From Phycisphaerales bacterium (GTDB taxonomy: Bacteria > Planctomycetota > Phycisphaerae > Phycisphaerales > UBA1924): 12,642 bases of DNA. The DNA lies in the NCBI GenBank assembly GCA_016764015.1, contig JAESSR010000062.1, positions 1-12,642 on the forward strand. Reading direction: 5' to 3'. The notes below the pieces were generated by a model. The model was given only the letters and a program-made list of their open reading frames with translations. It did not search any database and had not been told where the DNA came from. This document shows positions 5,186 through 12,642 of the stretch, piece after piece. The stretch's first letter is position 1. Each line of letters starts with the position of its first letter. Made by a program: the position numbers and the translations under genes.

Positions 5186-6709
5186 TTAACAGAGTTGGTA
5201 TTCGGGCATTGAGGTAATCAAGAGCAGCATGGTGGTGATGCCTTTGGCAGAGTTTGGTTTGTCTACCTTGTTGGCGGCATCAACGAGATACTCCGCGGCT
5301 CCTCGTGGTCTGTATCCAAGCGCAAGGTCGAGCAGTTCGTTGGCGATGAGCGTTGCGGGCGGGTTGTCTTCGTGGCGAGGGTCGTTCATCGAAGGTACGA
5401 GTCGGGTCGGGTCGAATGGTGAGCTGTCCTTGAATCGACGGTTTGCCTGTCGTCCGGTGAGCAAGTAGACCAGCGTGTTTTGGCGGATAAACAGGGTTGA
5501 AGTATTGATCCACGCACGCCCGCCATCCCAGCCTTTGACACTTGGAGGCAAGAACACACTCTGCCCCATCATCTCCATCGCGTCGGCAAGCAGCTTGGTG
5601 TTGCGGGCAGGCGCGTTGAGGGTGCGGATCGATCCGACCAAGAGCTCGACCGGGCTTTTGATTTTATTGCCCATGACAGATGGGTCATAAAAATGTCGGC
5701 TGAGGAACAGTTTTCTCAGCACGGGCTTGAGCTCGTAGCGTTGCTGTTGGAGCATGATGCTCAGTGCTCGCACGACCTTGCGCTCAGGGCCTGTGATTTT
5801 CTTTGTATCAGTGGTGATGTCCGCAGCGAAGAACTTGTAGAGCTTGGCGCAGATATACGGTGCGCAGGCTTTGGAGAGCAGGATCGCGTTGACAAACCCG
5901 TCGGCGTCAAGATTTCCAGACATCCCAAGGATGCGCTTGGAGTTATTGTCGTGTGCGTTTTTGTTGTAGTAGAACGCGTCGTCTTTGTAAGTAAAACCGG
6001 TGAGTGCTTTGGCGCCGTCTTTGATGTCTCGTTCGGTGTAGTTGCCCTCGCCGAGCGAGAAGAGCTCCATGATTTCGCGGGCGAAGTTCTCGTTGGGCTT
6101 CGATTTTCTGTTCTGATTATTGTTGAGATATTTGAGCATCGCAGGATCACGGATGATCCCACGGAGTAGATCCGCAAAGTTGCCGGCAGCGTTCGCCCGA
6201 AGCATCCGGTTCTGTGCGTACATGTGGTACGAGTCTTCGATTGATCGGTAGCTTGTTGCGAAGTGACCATGCCAGAAGAGCGTGAGTTTTTCTTCGAGCG
6301 GGCGCGGAGTCTGGATCATCCTCGTGATCCACCACCGCTGGATGTCACGCATCTGGCTGCGATCTGCTCGCTGGGCAGTCTGCCTGCGTTTGCGGAACTG
6401 TGCGAGGATGTCTTCGTCTTGATTCTGGCGTGCTCGCTTTACCGCGCGTTGCTCGGCGTCGCTCAGTGGTCGAATGATGTTGTGGTCGAAGGCATCGAGC
6501 GCGTCGGTTTCTGCAGGGATTTCATCGTAGTTGAGCAGATGATCGACGGCTGCTGCCGGGCCCCATTTGGCGAGTGTGCGGATTTGGTCGTCGGTGCCCC
6601 CGAACCCTGCTCTTAAGAGCAAGTGGCGAGCCTGGGCATATCCAAAGTCTTTGTCGCGGATTTGAACAAGCGATGTTTCGATGCGCTCGGGTTGGGTTGT
6701 TGTGGACAT
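5186..6709 (-). CDS. DUF1800 family protein
   Basis: This 507-residue DUF1800 protein is of a normal size for the family, whose biochemical role is unknown. Characteristic segments are RHLLLRAGFG (28-37), a WW pair at 126-127, RPLEEKLTLFWHGHF (136-150) and NENFAREIMELFSLG (206-220). The latter leads into GNYTERDIKDGAKALTGF (222-239). ATG at 6709 has GGAG 6 nt upstream (6716-6719 on the plus strand). Unlike its partner it shows no signal peptide: the N-terminus is polar (TTTQPERIETS). If the two act together outside the cytoplasm, it must be carried across with the Tat-exported DUF1501 protein or by another route; this is inference. It is the first gene of a probable two-gene operon and has a palindrome 31 bp before its start. 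Confidence 0.92.
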   Translation of the reverse strand: MSTTTQPERIETSLVQIRDKDFGYAQARHLLLRAGFGGTDDQIRTLAKWGPAAAVDHLLNYDEIPAETDALDAFDHNIIRPLSDAEQRAVKRARQNQDEDILAQFRKRRQTAQRADRSQMRDIQRWWITRMIQTPRPLEEKLTLFWHGHFATSYRSIEDSYHMYAQNRMLRANAAGNFADLLRGIIRDPAMLKYLNNNQNRKSKPNENFAREIMELFSLGEGNYTERDIKDGAKALTGFTYKDDAFYYNKNAHDNNSKRILGMSGNLDADGFVNAILLSKACAPYICAKLYKFFAADITTDTKKITGPERKVVRALSIMLQQQRYELKPVLRKLFLSRHFYDPSVMGNKIKSPVELLVGSIRTLNAPARNTKLLADAMEMMGQSVFLPPSVKGWDGGRAWINTSTLFIRQNTLVYLLTGRQANRRFKDSSPFDPTRLVPSMNDPRHEDNPPATLIANELLDLALGYRPRGAAEYLVDAANKVDKPNSAKGITTMLLLITSMPEYQLC

Positions 6710-6739
6710 GGATCACTCCGCTGGTACATCATCCGGATG

Positions 6740-6755
6740 GTGGGTATACACCCAC
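6740..6755. promoter_or_regulatory. Inverted repeat GTGGGT-atac-ACCCAC upstream of the DUF1800 gene
   Basis: Perfect 6-bp arms around 4 bases begin 31 bp before the DUF1800 ATG. On the minus strand its centre reads GTATAC, close to a -10 hexamer, with TTGGCG about 18-20 bases upstream as a poor -35. A repressor site over the promoter would fit. Confidence 0.35.
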
Positions 6756-6779
6756 AACGCACAAAGCCCGCCAATATTG

Positions 6780-6799
6780 CAGGCAAGCATGCATGCCTG
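6780..6799. repeat. Hairpin CAGGCA-N8-TGCCTG in the cox15-DUF1800 gap
   Basis: Six-base arms enclose 8 bases that contain GCATGC. It lies about 45 bp after the cox15 stop in the minus direction. No T-run follows, so it is at best a weak or Rho-aided terminator. Confidence 0.3.
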
Positions 6800-6844
6800 T
6801 CTAAATGAAGGCATACAGACCCATTGGGATTCTGCATCCATAGA

Positions 6845-8242
6845 TTACATGATCTTGGGCTTGATTGCCAGCCGAATCGCCCAAACCAGTGCGCCCGCAG
6901 CTGCAGCCAAGACCAATGCGCCGATGAGATGGTGTGCAGTCGTGATCAGCGCGGCGGCTGTTTTGATCGGAGCGGCATCGGCGAGGTTTTCAGAAGTCGG
7001 CAATGCGCCGGCTTTGTCGCCTTCCCATGCCATGCCCAGCACTGCAAACCCGAGCGTCAACTGAAGCGTCACGAGCCCATGGAGGATTGCGCCAAACGGG
7101 CGAATGGATTTGCCCGATGGATCGACCTTGCCGGCTCGCATGCACAGTGCGCCACCCACAATGACAAGCATCAGGACGATAAACGAGAATCCCATATGAG
7201 CCATCATCGCGTGCCCTGAGTTGAGATGGCGTGTCACCGCTCCGAGGCAGAGTTGGATGAAGAGTGCGAGAACTGTCAGCAGCATAAACAGCCGAGCGCG
7301 TTTGGCAGCGGTGATCGTTTCCTCACTGGGTTGAGCGTTGGTCCAAGAGTTTGAAAGGATGATCGCTGTGGATAAAGCGCCTGCAAAGACGAGTTGGGCG
7401 AAAATGCCGTGGATGATCGCGAAGAAGGTACTTTCCTCTGCGACGCGGATGATTCCCATGTAGCCTTGGATCGAAACGGCAAGGAAAAGCAAGATTGTGA
7501 GCACTTTGGGCAGCTTGCGATTCTCGCCGAGCAATACACGGATCATCAGTACAAGGGTGGTCAGCCCGGCAAGGGTGCCGAAGAGCCGGTGGGAGTGCTC
7601 AAGGAAAATGCGAGGCTCAGCCATCAGTTCAAGTGGGAAAAGCACTGAAATAGCGCCGTAAGTCGTGACCGCATCAGGAACTGCGAGCCCTGAGTCGGTG
7701 CTTGTCACTGCTCCGCCGACGGCGATGAGTGGGAGATAGGTAATCGCAGTCACCCAAGCAAAGCGAGCTCGCCAAGTAGTTGCTGATGCGTTGGTTACGG
7801 GTTCTTGTTTGCCTGCGGCAAGGCTTGCGATGAGCCCGATGATTGTTGAAAGTATCAATGAGCCAAGTACGACGACGATGGCATTGGGGGCAAATGTGTT
7901 GGCTTGGTCGCTCATCTCGGCAGTGGAGTTTGGTTGAACGACAATGTTTGAACCCAAGATGAGCAGGTTGATGAGCCCGGCTAAAAAGCCAGATGCGACG
8001 CCGATTTTCAGCCGATTGGCGACGGCGACATTCTTTGTCCAGAACAGTGTGATCAGGAAAAGTGGCACCATGAGTACGGGTATGGCGATGCCCGATGCGA
8101 CCTGCACGCCGGGCATATGGAGCAGCCAGGCAATCATCCACATACATGCGGCACTGGCGAACCCGATGGTGATCGACGCTCCCCAGACCCCCTTATAAAG
8201 GATACTTGATTGTCCGTTATCTGGAAGTTGTTGATTGGTCAT
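6845..8242 (-). CDS. ctaA: COX15/CtaA-type heme A synthase with N-terminal membrane extension
   Basis: Oxidises the C8 methyl of heme O to give heme A, the cofactor of aa3-type cytochrome c oxidases, in the inner membrane. The family part (about 165-465) has many hydrophobic helices and the expected heme histidines: E215 and H218 in EHSHR, H278 in IIHGIFAQ, H349 in MMAHMGF, and H437 in AHHLIGAL. VGGAVTSTDSGLAVPD (178-193) corresponds to the usual 'GGxTRLTxSGL' loop. About 160 residues precede this, with about four more hydrophobic stretches (near 18-42, 46-68, 78-100, 122-145); the usual bacterial protein of 300-350 residues lacks them. ATG at 8242 has no strong ribosome site. It is divergent from actA, which agrees with an alternative complex III plus oxidase locus. 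It could be named ctaA or cox15. Confidence 0.88.
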   Translation of the reverse strand: MTNQQLPDNGQSSILYKGVWGASITIGFASAACMWMIAWLLHMPGVQVASGIAIPVLMVPLFLITLFWTKNVAVANRLKIGVASGFLAGLINLLILGSNIVVQPNSTAEMSDQANTFAPNAIVVVLGSLILSTIIGLIASLAAGKQEPVTNASATTWRARFAWVTAITYLPLIAVGGAVTSTDSGLAVPDAVTTYGAISVLFPLELMAEPRIFLEHSHRLFGTLAGLTTLVLMIRVLLGENRKLPKVLTILLFLAVSIQGYMGIIRVAEESTFFAIIHGIFAQLVFAGALSTAIILSNSWTNAQPSEETITAAKRARLFMLLTVLALFIQLCLGAVTRHLNSGHAMMAHMGFSFIVLMLVIVGGALCMRAGKVDPSGKSIRPFGAILHGLVTLQLTLGFAVLGMAWEGDKAGALPTSENLADAAPIKTAAALITTAHHLIGALVLAAAAGALVWAIRLAIKPKIM

Positions 8243-8490
8243 ACTTTGGGGTTTTCTTTGGTATGTGCGATCGCTCGTTGATACTCAGTCGCAGTAGTAA
8301 TTCTTGTGAGATCGTTCTTGTCATCGGTAGTGTATGCGAAAACGAACAAAATTTCGGCCCAGCCGCACAACATATTGTGCTTGAGGATGCTAGGCTTGGC
8401 GCACTTGTTGGCGTGTACTATTTTGGTCACGCTGTTTTAGTCCCCATACTCAGTACCTATTTATATGTAGCTCTCCGATGGAGTATTGAC
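8243..8490. other. Divergent promoter region between cox15 and actA
   Basis: These 248 bp have an open plus-strand frame in phase with actA, back to 8206. It lacks any ActA resemblance and would overlap the start of cox15, so I treat it as non-coding. It is AT-richer than the genes and must hold both promoters. TACTAT at about 8417-8422 and the TATTTATATG stretch near 8458-8467 are possible -10 elements for actA, but no well-spaced -35 stands out. Confidence 0.55.
8480..8483 (+). promoter_or_regulatory. Ribosome binding site fixing the actA start at TTG 8491
   Basis: GGAG lies 7 nt before TTG AAA CCC ATC. The resulting N-terminus, MKPIFPKWMN, followed by a membrane helix, is what ActA proteins show. 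Confidence 0.65.
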
Positions 8491-9264
8491 TTGAAACCCA
8501 TCTTTCCAAAGTGGATGAACTCGGTGCCGACGCTTTTATTTGTCGTTGTGCACAGCGGGATCATTCTTGTGATCGCAGGACTCTGGTATTACGCAACACC
8601 CAAGTTTTGGGAGGTTGGGTACATGCCAACTCAGCCGGGTACTGGTTTTAACCACCAGATCCATGCTGGCAAGCTCGGAATTGATTGCCGATATTGTCAT
8701 ACACATGTCGAAGAATCCTGGCATGCCAATGTGCCAGCGGTCAGTTCATGTATGGGATGTCACGCTGAGAACAAGCTCAATGTTGAGCCCGGGTTCGCTT
8801 CTGCAACGGACGACAAAGTCCAGTTTATCCGCGATGCGTACGCGACCGACAGCCCGATCCAATGGCGAAAAGTCCATGTCGTTCCAGACTACGCCAACTT
8901 CCCGCACAATGCACACATCAATGCCGGCGTGAGTTGTTTCTCGTGCCACGGTCAGATCCAGAGCATGCCTGTCGTTGCTCAAGAGAAATCGCTCTCTATG
9001 GGATGGTGTCTTGATTGCCATCGCAACCCAACGGACAACCTCGTCCCCAAGGACAAGGTGACAGATTTGTTCTGGGTACAGACGCAGTGGTTCAATAAGC
9101 TCGTTTACGACGAAAACAATGAGTTGGAGTTGGACAAGGACGGCAAGCCCGTTCTTGAGCCTGTGGCTGCTGACGATCGTGTGCATGATGGTCAGACGCC
9201 TGAGCAGCTCGTCGCGACACTCCAGCGGAATCCGCCTTTGTATTGTGCAGCTTGCCATTACTGA
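8491..9264 (+). CDS. actA: ActA: membrane-anchored pentaheme cytochrome c of alternative complex III
   Basis: Electron-transfer subunit of alternative complex III, a quinol:electron-acceptor oxidoreductase that replaces the bc1 complex. The protein has 257 residues from TTG at 8491 (GGAG 7 nt upstream). An uncleaved membrane helix at about 14-35 anchors it, with the rest in the periplasm. Five CxxCH heme sites are present, as expected for ActA: CRYCH (66-70), CMGCH (87-91), CFSCH (149-153), CLDCH (173-177) and CAACH (252-256), the last almost at the C-terminus. Extra histidines, such as in FNHQIHAG and FPHNAH, are likely distal ligands. The frame is open upstream to 8206, but that part overlaps cox15 and resembles nothing. 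actB follows after 59 nt on the same strand, so they are probably cotranscribed. Confidence 0.93.
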   Translation: MKPIFPKWMNSVPTLLFVVVHSGIILVIAGLWYYATPKFWEVGYMPTQPGTGFNHQIHAGKLGIDCRYCHTHVEESWHANVPAVSSCMGCHAENKLNVEPGFASATDDKVQFIRDAYATDSPIQWRKVHVVPDYANFPHNAHINAGVSCFSCHGQIQSMPVVAQEKSLSMGWCLDCHRNPTDNLVPKDKVTDLFWVQTQWFNKLVYDENNELELDKDGKPVLEPVAADDRVHDGQTPEQLVATLQRNPPLYCAACHY

Positions 9265-9290
9265 TTGATAGAACACGATTGAGTACACGA

Positions 9291-9307
9291 CATGCACGCT
9301 GTGCATG
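9291..9307 (+). repeat. Hairpin CATGCAC-gct-GTGCATG between actA and actB
   Basis: A perfect 7-bp stem with a 3-nt loop lies in the 59-nt actA-actB gap, 16 nt before the actB ATG. No T-run follows. It may stabilise the upstream message or tune the subunit ratio; that is inference. Confidence 0.5.
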
Positions 9308-9323
9308 ATAAAGAGATGAAACC

Positions 9324-12300
9324 ATGAGCAACCTCGATCAATGCCCTTCGGCGAAGAAAACAACCGGGACTTCACCCAAGCAAGCTGTAGATTCAGTTGA
9401 ACTCGGCAAGGTTAGCGGGAAAAAGTATTGGCGTTCACTCGAAGAGTACACCGGCACCAAAGAGTTCACCGAGTTCGTGCACCGTGAGTTCCCCAAGGGT
9501 GCTTCGATGCTCAGCGAATCGACCCGACGCAACTTTGTCAAGATCATGGGTGCGGGCTTTGCAATCGCTGGTGCGGCGACCATGCCGGGGTGTCGTCGTC
9601 CGGATCGCAAGATTCTGCCATACTCGAAGAATGTCCCCGAAGACATCATCCCGGGTAAGGCGTTGTACTACACGACTGCACTCGCCCTTCCAGGTGGCGG
9701 CGTTGAAGGCCTATTGATCGAAACACACACCGGGCGTCCGACCAAGGTCGAAGGCAACCCGCTGCATCCAAACAACCAGGGCAAGACCAGTGCCTTTGCG
9801 CAGGCATCCGTCCTTGGGCTCTACGATCCCGATCGGCTCATGTTCCCGGTCTACAACAATCCATCTCGCGGCAAGCTCGACGCGACATGGGATGACTTCA
9901 ACCTCTGGCAAGAAACACACTTCGCCAAGTTCGATGCCAACAACGGCAACGGGCTCGCGTTCATCGTTGATAAAAAATCAAGCCCAACACGCCAACGCCT
10001 GATCAACGCGATCAAGGCTCGCTGGTCCAAGGCAACCGTTGTGTACTGGAACCCGGCTGAGTCTCGCGGCGCAATCGATGGCTCGACATTGGCGTTTGGT
10101 TCACCCTATGCAGTCAGCTATGACTTCTCTGGTGCAAAGCGTGTTGTTTCGATTGATGCAGACTTCATGAGTGATGGCCCAGAAGCCCTCAAGAATGCAC
10201 GCACATTTGCCAGCACCCGCAAGGTGCTCAAGGGGCACGATTCGATGTCGCGTTTGTACGCGATTGAATCTAAGCCAACAGCAGCCGGCTCGTTGGCGGA
10301 TCACCGGTTCCGTGTTTCGCCATCCGAGATGCACAACTTTACCGTTGCACTCGCCAAAGCTGTGTTCTCGCACACCGGCGTGAATGCAACCGGTTTGCCA
10401 AACACAACGGTGACGGGCATGTCTCACAAAGATATCGCCGAGATCGCCAAAGACTTGGCCGATCATCATGGGCACGCAGTTGTTGTGCCGAGTGATGATC
10501 TCAGTGCTGAGGACTGGGCGTTGTGCATGGCGATGAACTCTTCGCTCGGTGCGATGGGTCTTCAGGTTTCGGTGAATCGCATGGCGCCTGAACTTTCAGG
10601 TGATTCCAATGCTCAACTGAGCGCACTGACGAACGAACTCAATGCCGGTCACATTGATACACTCGTGACGATTGATTCCAACCCAGTCTACGACGCGCCG
10701 GGCTCACTCAACTTCGCTGATGCGTTCACGAAAGCAACGACCACCATCACGCTGTGCGTGGGGATGTCCGAGACCGAAATCGTTTCGACATGGTCACTCA
10801 ACGGCACGCACTATCTCGAGCAATGGGGCGATGTCGCATCAAGCGACGGCACGGTTTCGATTGTTCAGCCAATGATCGCGCCGCTCTATGAACCAGCACA
10901 TTCGGATATTGAGTTCCTCGCAACACTCGCGGGCGATACGCACGCTGAGGGATACGCGATTGTTCGTGAATCATGGGAACTGATGGGCAATGGCTCGATC
11001 GGCACCGCTGGCTTTGATCGCTCATGGAAGCGTGCGTTGCACGACGGCATGCAGGCAGGCAAGGACAACGCGGTTGCGGGCAATGTCTCGATGACCAAGG
11101 TGCTCATGGCGGCTGCTCGCAGCCATGCCAACACTGCGCCGGGTCAAGATTCAATGGATGTGGTGTTCTACACCTCGAACAACAACAACGGGCAGTGTGC
11201 TAACAACGGGTGGCTCCAAGAGCTGCCGGAGTTTGGCCCATCGGTTGTCTGGGATAACCCAATCCTGATGAGCCCGAACACCGCCAAGGCGCTCGGTGTA
11301 CTTCCAGAGCATTCATGGCAGGACGAGTTCAACCCATACACCAAGCAGCAGATGCCTCAGGCACAAAAGATTACTGTGACGCTCGATGGTCAAACAATGA
11401 CCGGCGCTGCTTGGATCTTGCCGGGCATGGCCGACAATACCCTGGCGGTGAAGCTCGGGTATGGCCGTCAGATCGTCGGCAAGGTTGGCTACAGCGTTGG
11501 ACACAACACCTACGCCATCAAGCCCGCAAACACTGGCATGGTGACTCGCGGGGCGAGCATCAAGAAGGCCGGCGGCACCTATACCATCGCTTCGACGCAG
11601 AACCATTGGTCGCTCGAAGGGCGTCACACGCTCGTTCGTGCGATGGACAAAAAATGGTGGGAAAAATACGGCGATGAAACCCAAGTTGTCAAAGATATAA
11701 TCTATGGCAACGAGAGTTCAGAACTCAACGCTGCCGAGCGGCTCGGCGAGTTGGCGCATACGCCTGCGAATGTTGGCATCTACAAGAATCCGCTTAACGA
11801 TTCATACGATGACGCAGATTCCGCCAATCTTCACACCAACGACGCGCTCAAACGAGAAGTACCACCTCGTTATGCTCAAGGCCCGCAGTGGGGGATGTCG
11901 ATCGACATGAACTCGTGCATGGGCTGTAATGTCTGTACCATCGCGTGTCAGAGCGAGAACAACATCCCGATCGTCGGCAAGAGCGAGGTCGCCAAGGGAC
12001 GCGAGATGCAGTGGATCCGCATGGACCGCTACTTCGTCGGCGACGACCTCAACAGCCCAGACGAGATACTGATTCAACCAGTCGCATGTGTGCATTGTGA
12101 AAACGCGCCGTGTGAAACCGTTTGCCCAGTGAACGCGACTGTTCATGGCGACGAGGGCACCAACGACATGGCGTACAACCGTTGTATCGGTACACGCTAC
12201 TGTGCGAACAACTGTCCGTACAAGGTGCGTCGGTTCAACTTCTTCGACTACGGCGTTGTGAAGTTCAACGGCGGGCTCAACCCGAACTACACCTCGGTCA

Positions 12301-12515
12301 AGGCCGATGAGTTGTTCGAGAAGACGATCGCTAAGGATCGTACATTTAACCAGAACTTCATCCCGCCTCGGCTTCGCAAGAAGCTCGACGAGATCTCCAA
12401 GATGCAGTTCAACCCAGATGTCACGGTTCGCAGCCGAGGTGTGATGGAGAAATGTTCGTTCTGTATCCAGCGCATCCATCAGGCACGCCAGGATGTCAAG
12501 ATCGCCGGCATGTAG
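9324..12515 (+). CDS. actB: ActB: Fe-S/molybdopterin-like subunit of alternative complex III, C-terminus missing
   Basis: Large periplasmic subunit of alternative complex III that carries electrons over Fe-S clusters. The N-terminus has a late Tat-like signal: R68-R69 in STRRNFVKIMG, a hydrophobic stretch, and C90. Residues of about 100-850 are molybdopterin-oxidoreductase-like; in characterised ActB this part binds no molybdenum. A ferredoxin-like domain follows, with C865, C868, C871, C875 (CMGCNVCTIAC), then C922, C925, C930, C934 (CVHCENAPCETVC), then C954, C960, C964 (CIGTRYCANNC), then C1044 and C1047 (KCSFC). ATG at 9324 has a moderate site (AAGAGATG). The frame ends at TAG 12513-12515, after IAGM, without the usual 'TACQQACP' element that supplies the last ligands. 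As it stands the last cluster would be incomplete. The cause may be an insertion, real truncation or assembly error. Confidence 0.9.
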   Translation: MSNLDQCPSAKKTTGTSPKQAVDSVELGKVSGKKYWRSLEEYTGTKEFTEFVHREFPKGASMLSESTRRNFVKIMGAGFAIAGAATMPGCRRPDRKILPYSKNVPEDIIPGKALYYTTALALPGGGVEGLLIETHTGRPTKVEGNPLHPNNQGKTSAFAQASVLGLYDPDRLMFPVYNNPSRGKLDATWDDFNLWQETHFAKFDANNGNGLAFIVDKKSSPTRQRLINAIKARWSKATVVYWNPAESRGAIDGSTLAFGSPYAVSYDFSGAKRVVSIDADFMSDGPEALKNARTFASTRKVLKGHDSMSRLYAIESKPTAAGSLADHRFRVSPSEMHNFTVALAKAVFSHTGVNATGLPNTTVTGMSHKDIAEIAKDLADHHGHAVVVPSDDLSAEDWALCMAMNSSLGAMGLQVSVNRMAPELSGDSNAQLSALTNELNAGHIDTLVTIDSNPVYDAPGSLNFADAFTKATTTITLCVGMSETEIVSTWSLNGTHYLEQWGDVASSDGTVSIVQPMIAPLYEPAHSDIEFLATLAGDTHAEGYAIVRESWELMGNGSIGTAGFDRSWKRALHDGMQAGKDNAVAGNVSMTKVLMAAARSHANTAPGQDSMDVVFYTSNNNNGQCANNGWLQELPEFGPSVVWDNPILMSPNTAKALGVLPEHSWQDEFNPYTKQQMPQAQKITVTLDGQTMTGAAWILPGMADNTLAVKLGYGRQIVGKVGYSVGHNTYAIKPANTGMVTRGASIKKAGGTYTIASTQNHWSLEGRHTLVRAMDKKWWEKYGDETQVVKDIIYGNESSELNAAERLGELAHTPANVGIYKNPLNDSYDDADSANLHTNDALKREVPPRYAQGPQWGMSIDMNSCMGCNVCTIACQSENNIPIVGKSEVAKGREMQWIRMDRYFVGDDLNSPDEILIQPVACVHCENAPCETVCPVNATVHGDEGTNDMAYNRCIGTRYCANNCPYKVRRFNFFDYGVVKFNGGLNPNYTSVKADELFEKTIAKDRTFNQNFIPPRLRKKLDEISKMQFNPDVTVRSRGVMEKCSFCIQRIHQARQDVKIAGM

Positions 12516-12642
12516 TTGGGCCACTCAGGATCCGTGTCGAGAGAAGAATTTAGGGCCGTCGTGGATGCCAAGTTTGTGGGAGCGACGAGCGCAGGTACGC
12601 AGATCGCGCTGGTCAGCGGCGGAGAGTCACAGAGAGTTGCGC
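12508..12642 (+). other. Foreign-looking sequence after actB; partial open frame of unknown identity
   Basis: From about 12508 the sequence no longer follows ActB. The frame in phase with actB is open from 12516 to the window end (42 codons; a GTG at 12534 gives VSREEFRAVVDAKF...). A second frame, from 12517, is also open to the edge and reads ...WERRAQVRRSRW.... It uses AGA and GGA codons (GGA GAG TCA CAG AGA) that are rare in actB. The junction bases TGTAGTTGGG resemble, from memory, the TGTAG tip of IS30-type inverted repeats. I do not recognise either peptide; a mobile-element end, a chimeric contig end or native sequence after a truncation are all possible. Confidence 0.3.

Noticed and set aside
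5693..6169. 158-codon plus-strand open frame within the DUF1800 gene
   Set aside because: Antisense shadow of the DUF1800 coding sequence; valine-rich and without family features.

Overview
The window most likely comes from a planctomycete, probably of the Phycisphaerae type. The evidence is a DUF1800/DUF1501 pair with a Tat signal, small membrane proteins ending in a 'CxxCGYSLxGL...CPECG' zinc ribbon, an alternative complex III (ActA/ActB) beside a COX15-type heme A synthase, and a leftward partial gene that looks like the N-terminus of a planctomycete sigma-70 factor. The lineage is inferred from gene content only. TTG start codons with good Shine-Dalgarno sequences are frequent.

Layout: (1) 1-339, minus strand: 5' end of a probable sigma-70 factor running off the left edge. 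(2) 340-1365: a divergent intergenic region of about 1 kb with no convincing gene, holding several perfect inverted repeats and a plausible promoter for the next gene. (3) 1366-1989: a Mn-type superoxide dismutase, followed by three copies of a GC-rich hairpin repeat; the first doubles as its terminator. (4) 2181-3810: three short genes overlapping by TTGA. They encode a single-pass membrane protein and two tandem paralogous membrane/zinc-ribbon proteins. (5) 3799-6709, minus strand: a DUF1800 gene then a DUF1501 gene, converging on region 4 with a 12-bp overlap of coding ends. (6) 6845-8242, minus strand: heme A synthase with an N-terminal membrane extension. (7) 8491-12515, plus strand: actA (pentaheme cytochrome c) and actB (molybdopterin-like/Fe-S subunit) of alternative complex III.

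Regions 6 and 7 are divergent and belong to one respiratory theme: ACIII oxidises quinol and passes electrons towards a cytochrome c oxidase, and COX15 makes the heme A an aa3-type oxidase needs. The SOD would handle superoxide from the same aerobic metabolism. The DUF1800/DUF1501 pair is widespread in planctomycetes, but its biochemical role is poorly understood.

I see no clear new defence or mobile system. The strongest anomaly is at the right edge. The actB frame stops at 12515, just after the first two cysteines of its last Fe-S cluster, and the following 127 bases do not encode the expected remainder in any plus-strand frame. This suggests an insertion (the junction reads TGTAG, like the ends of IS30-type elements), a truncation, or an assembly join. 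Other points worth a look are the hairpin repeat family, the duplicated start-site cassette in the zinc-ribbon genes, and the correction of the actA start to a TTG.
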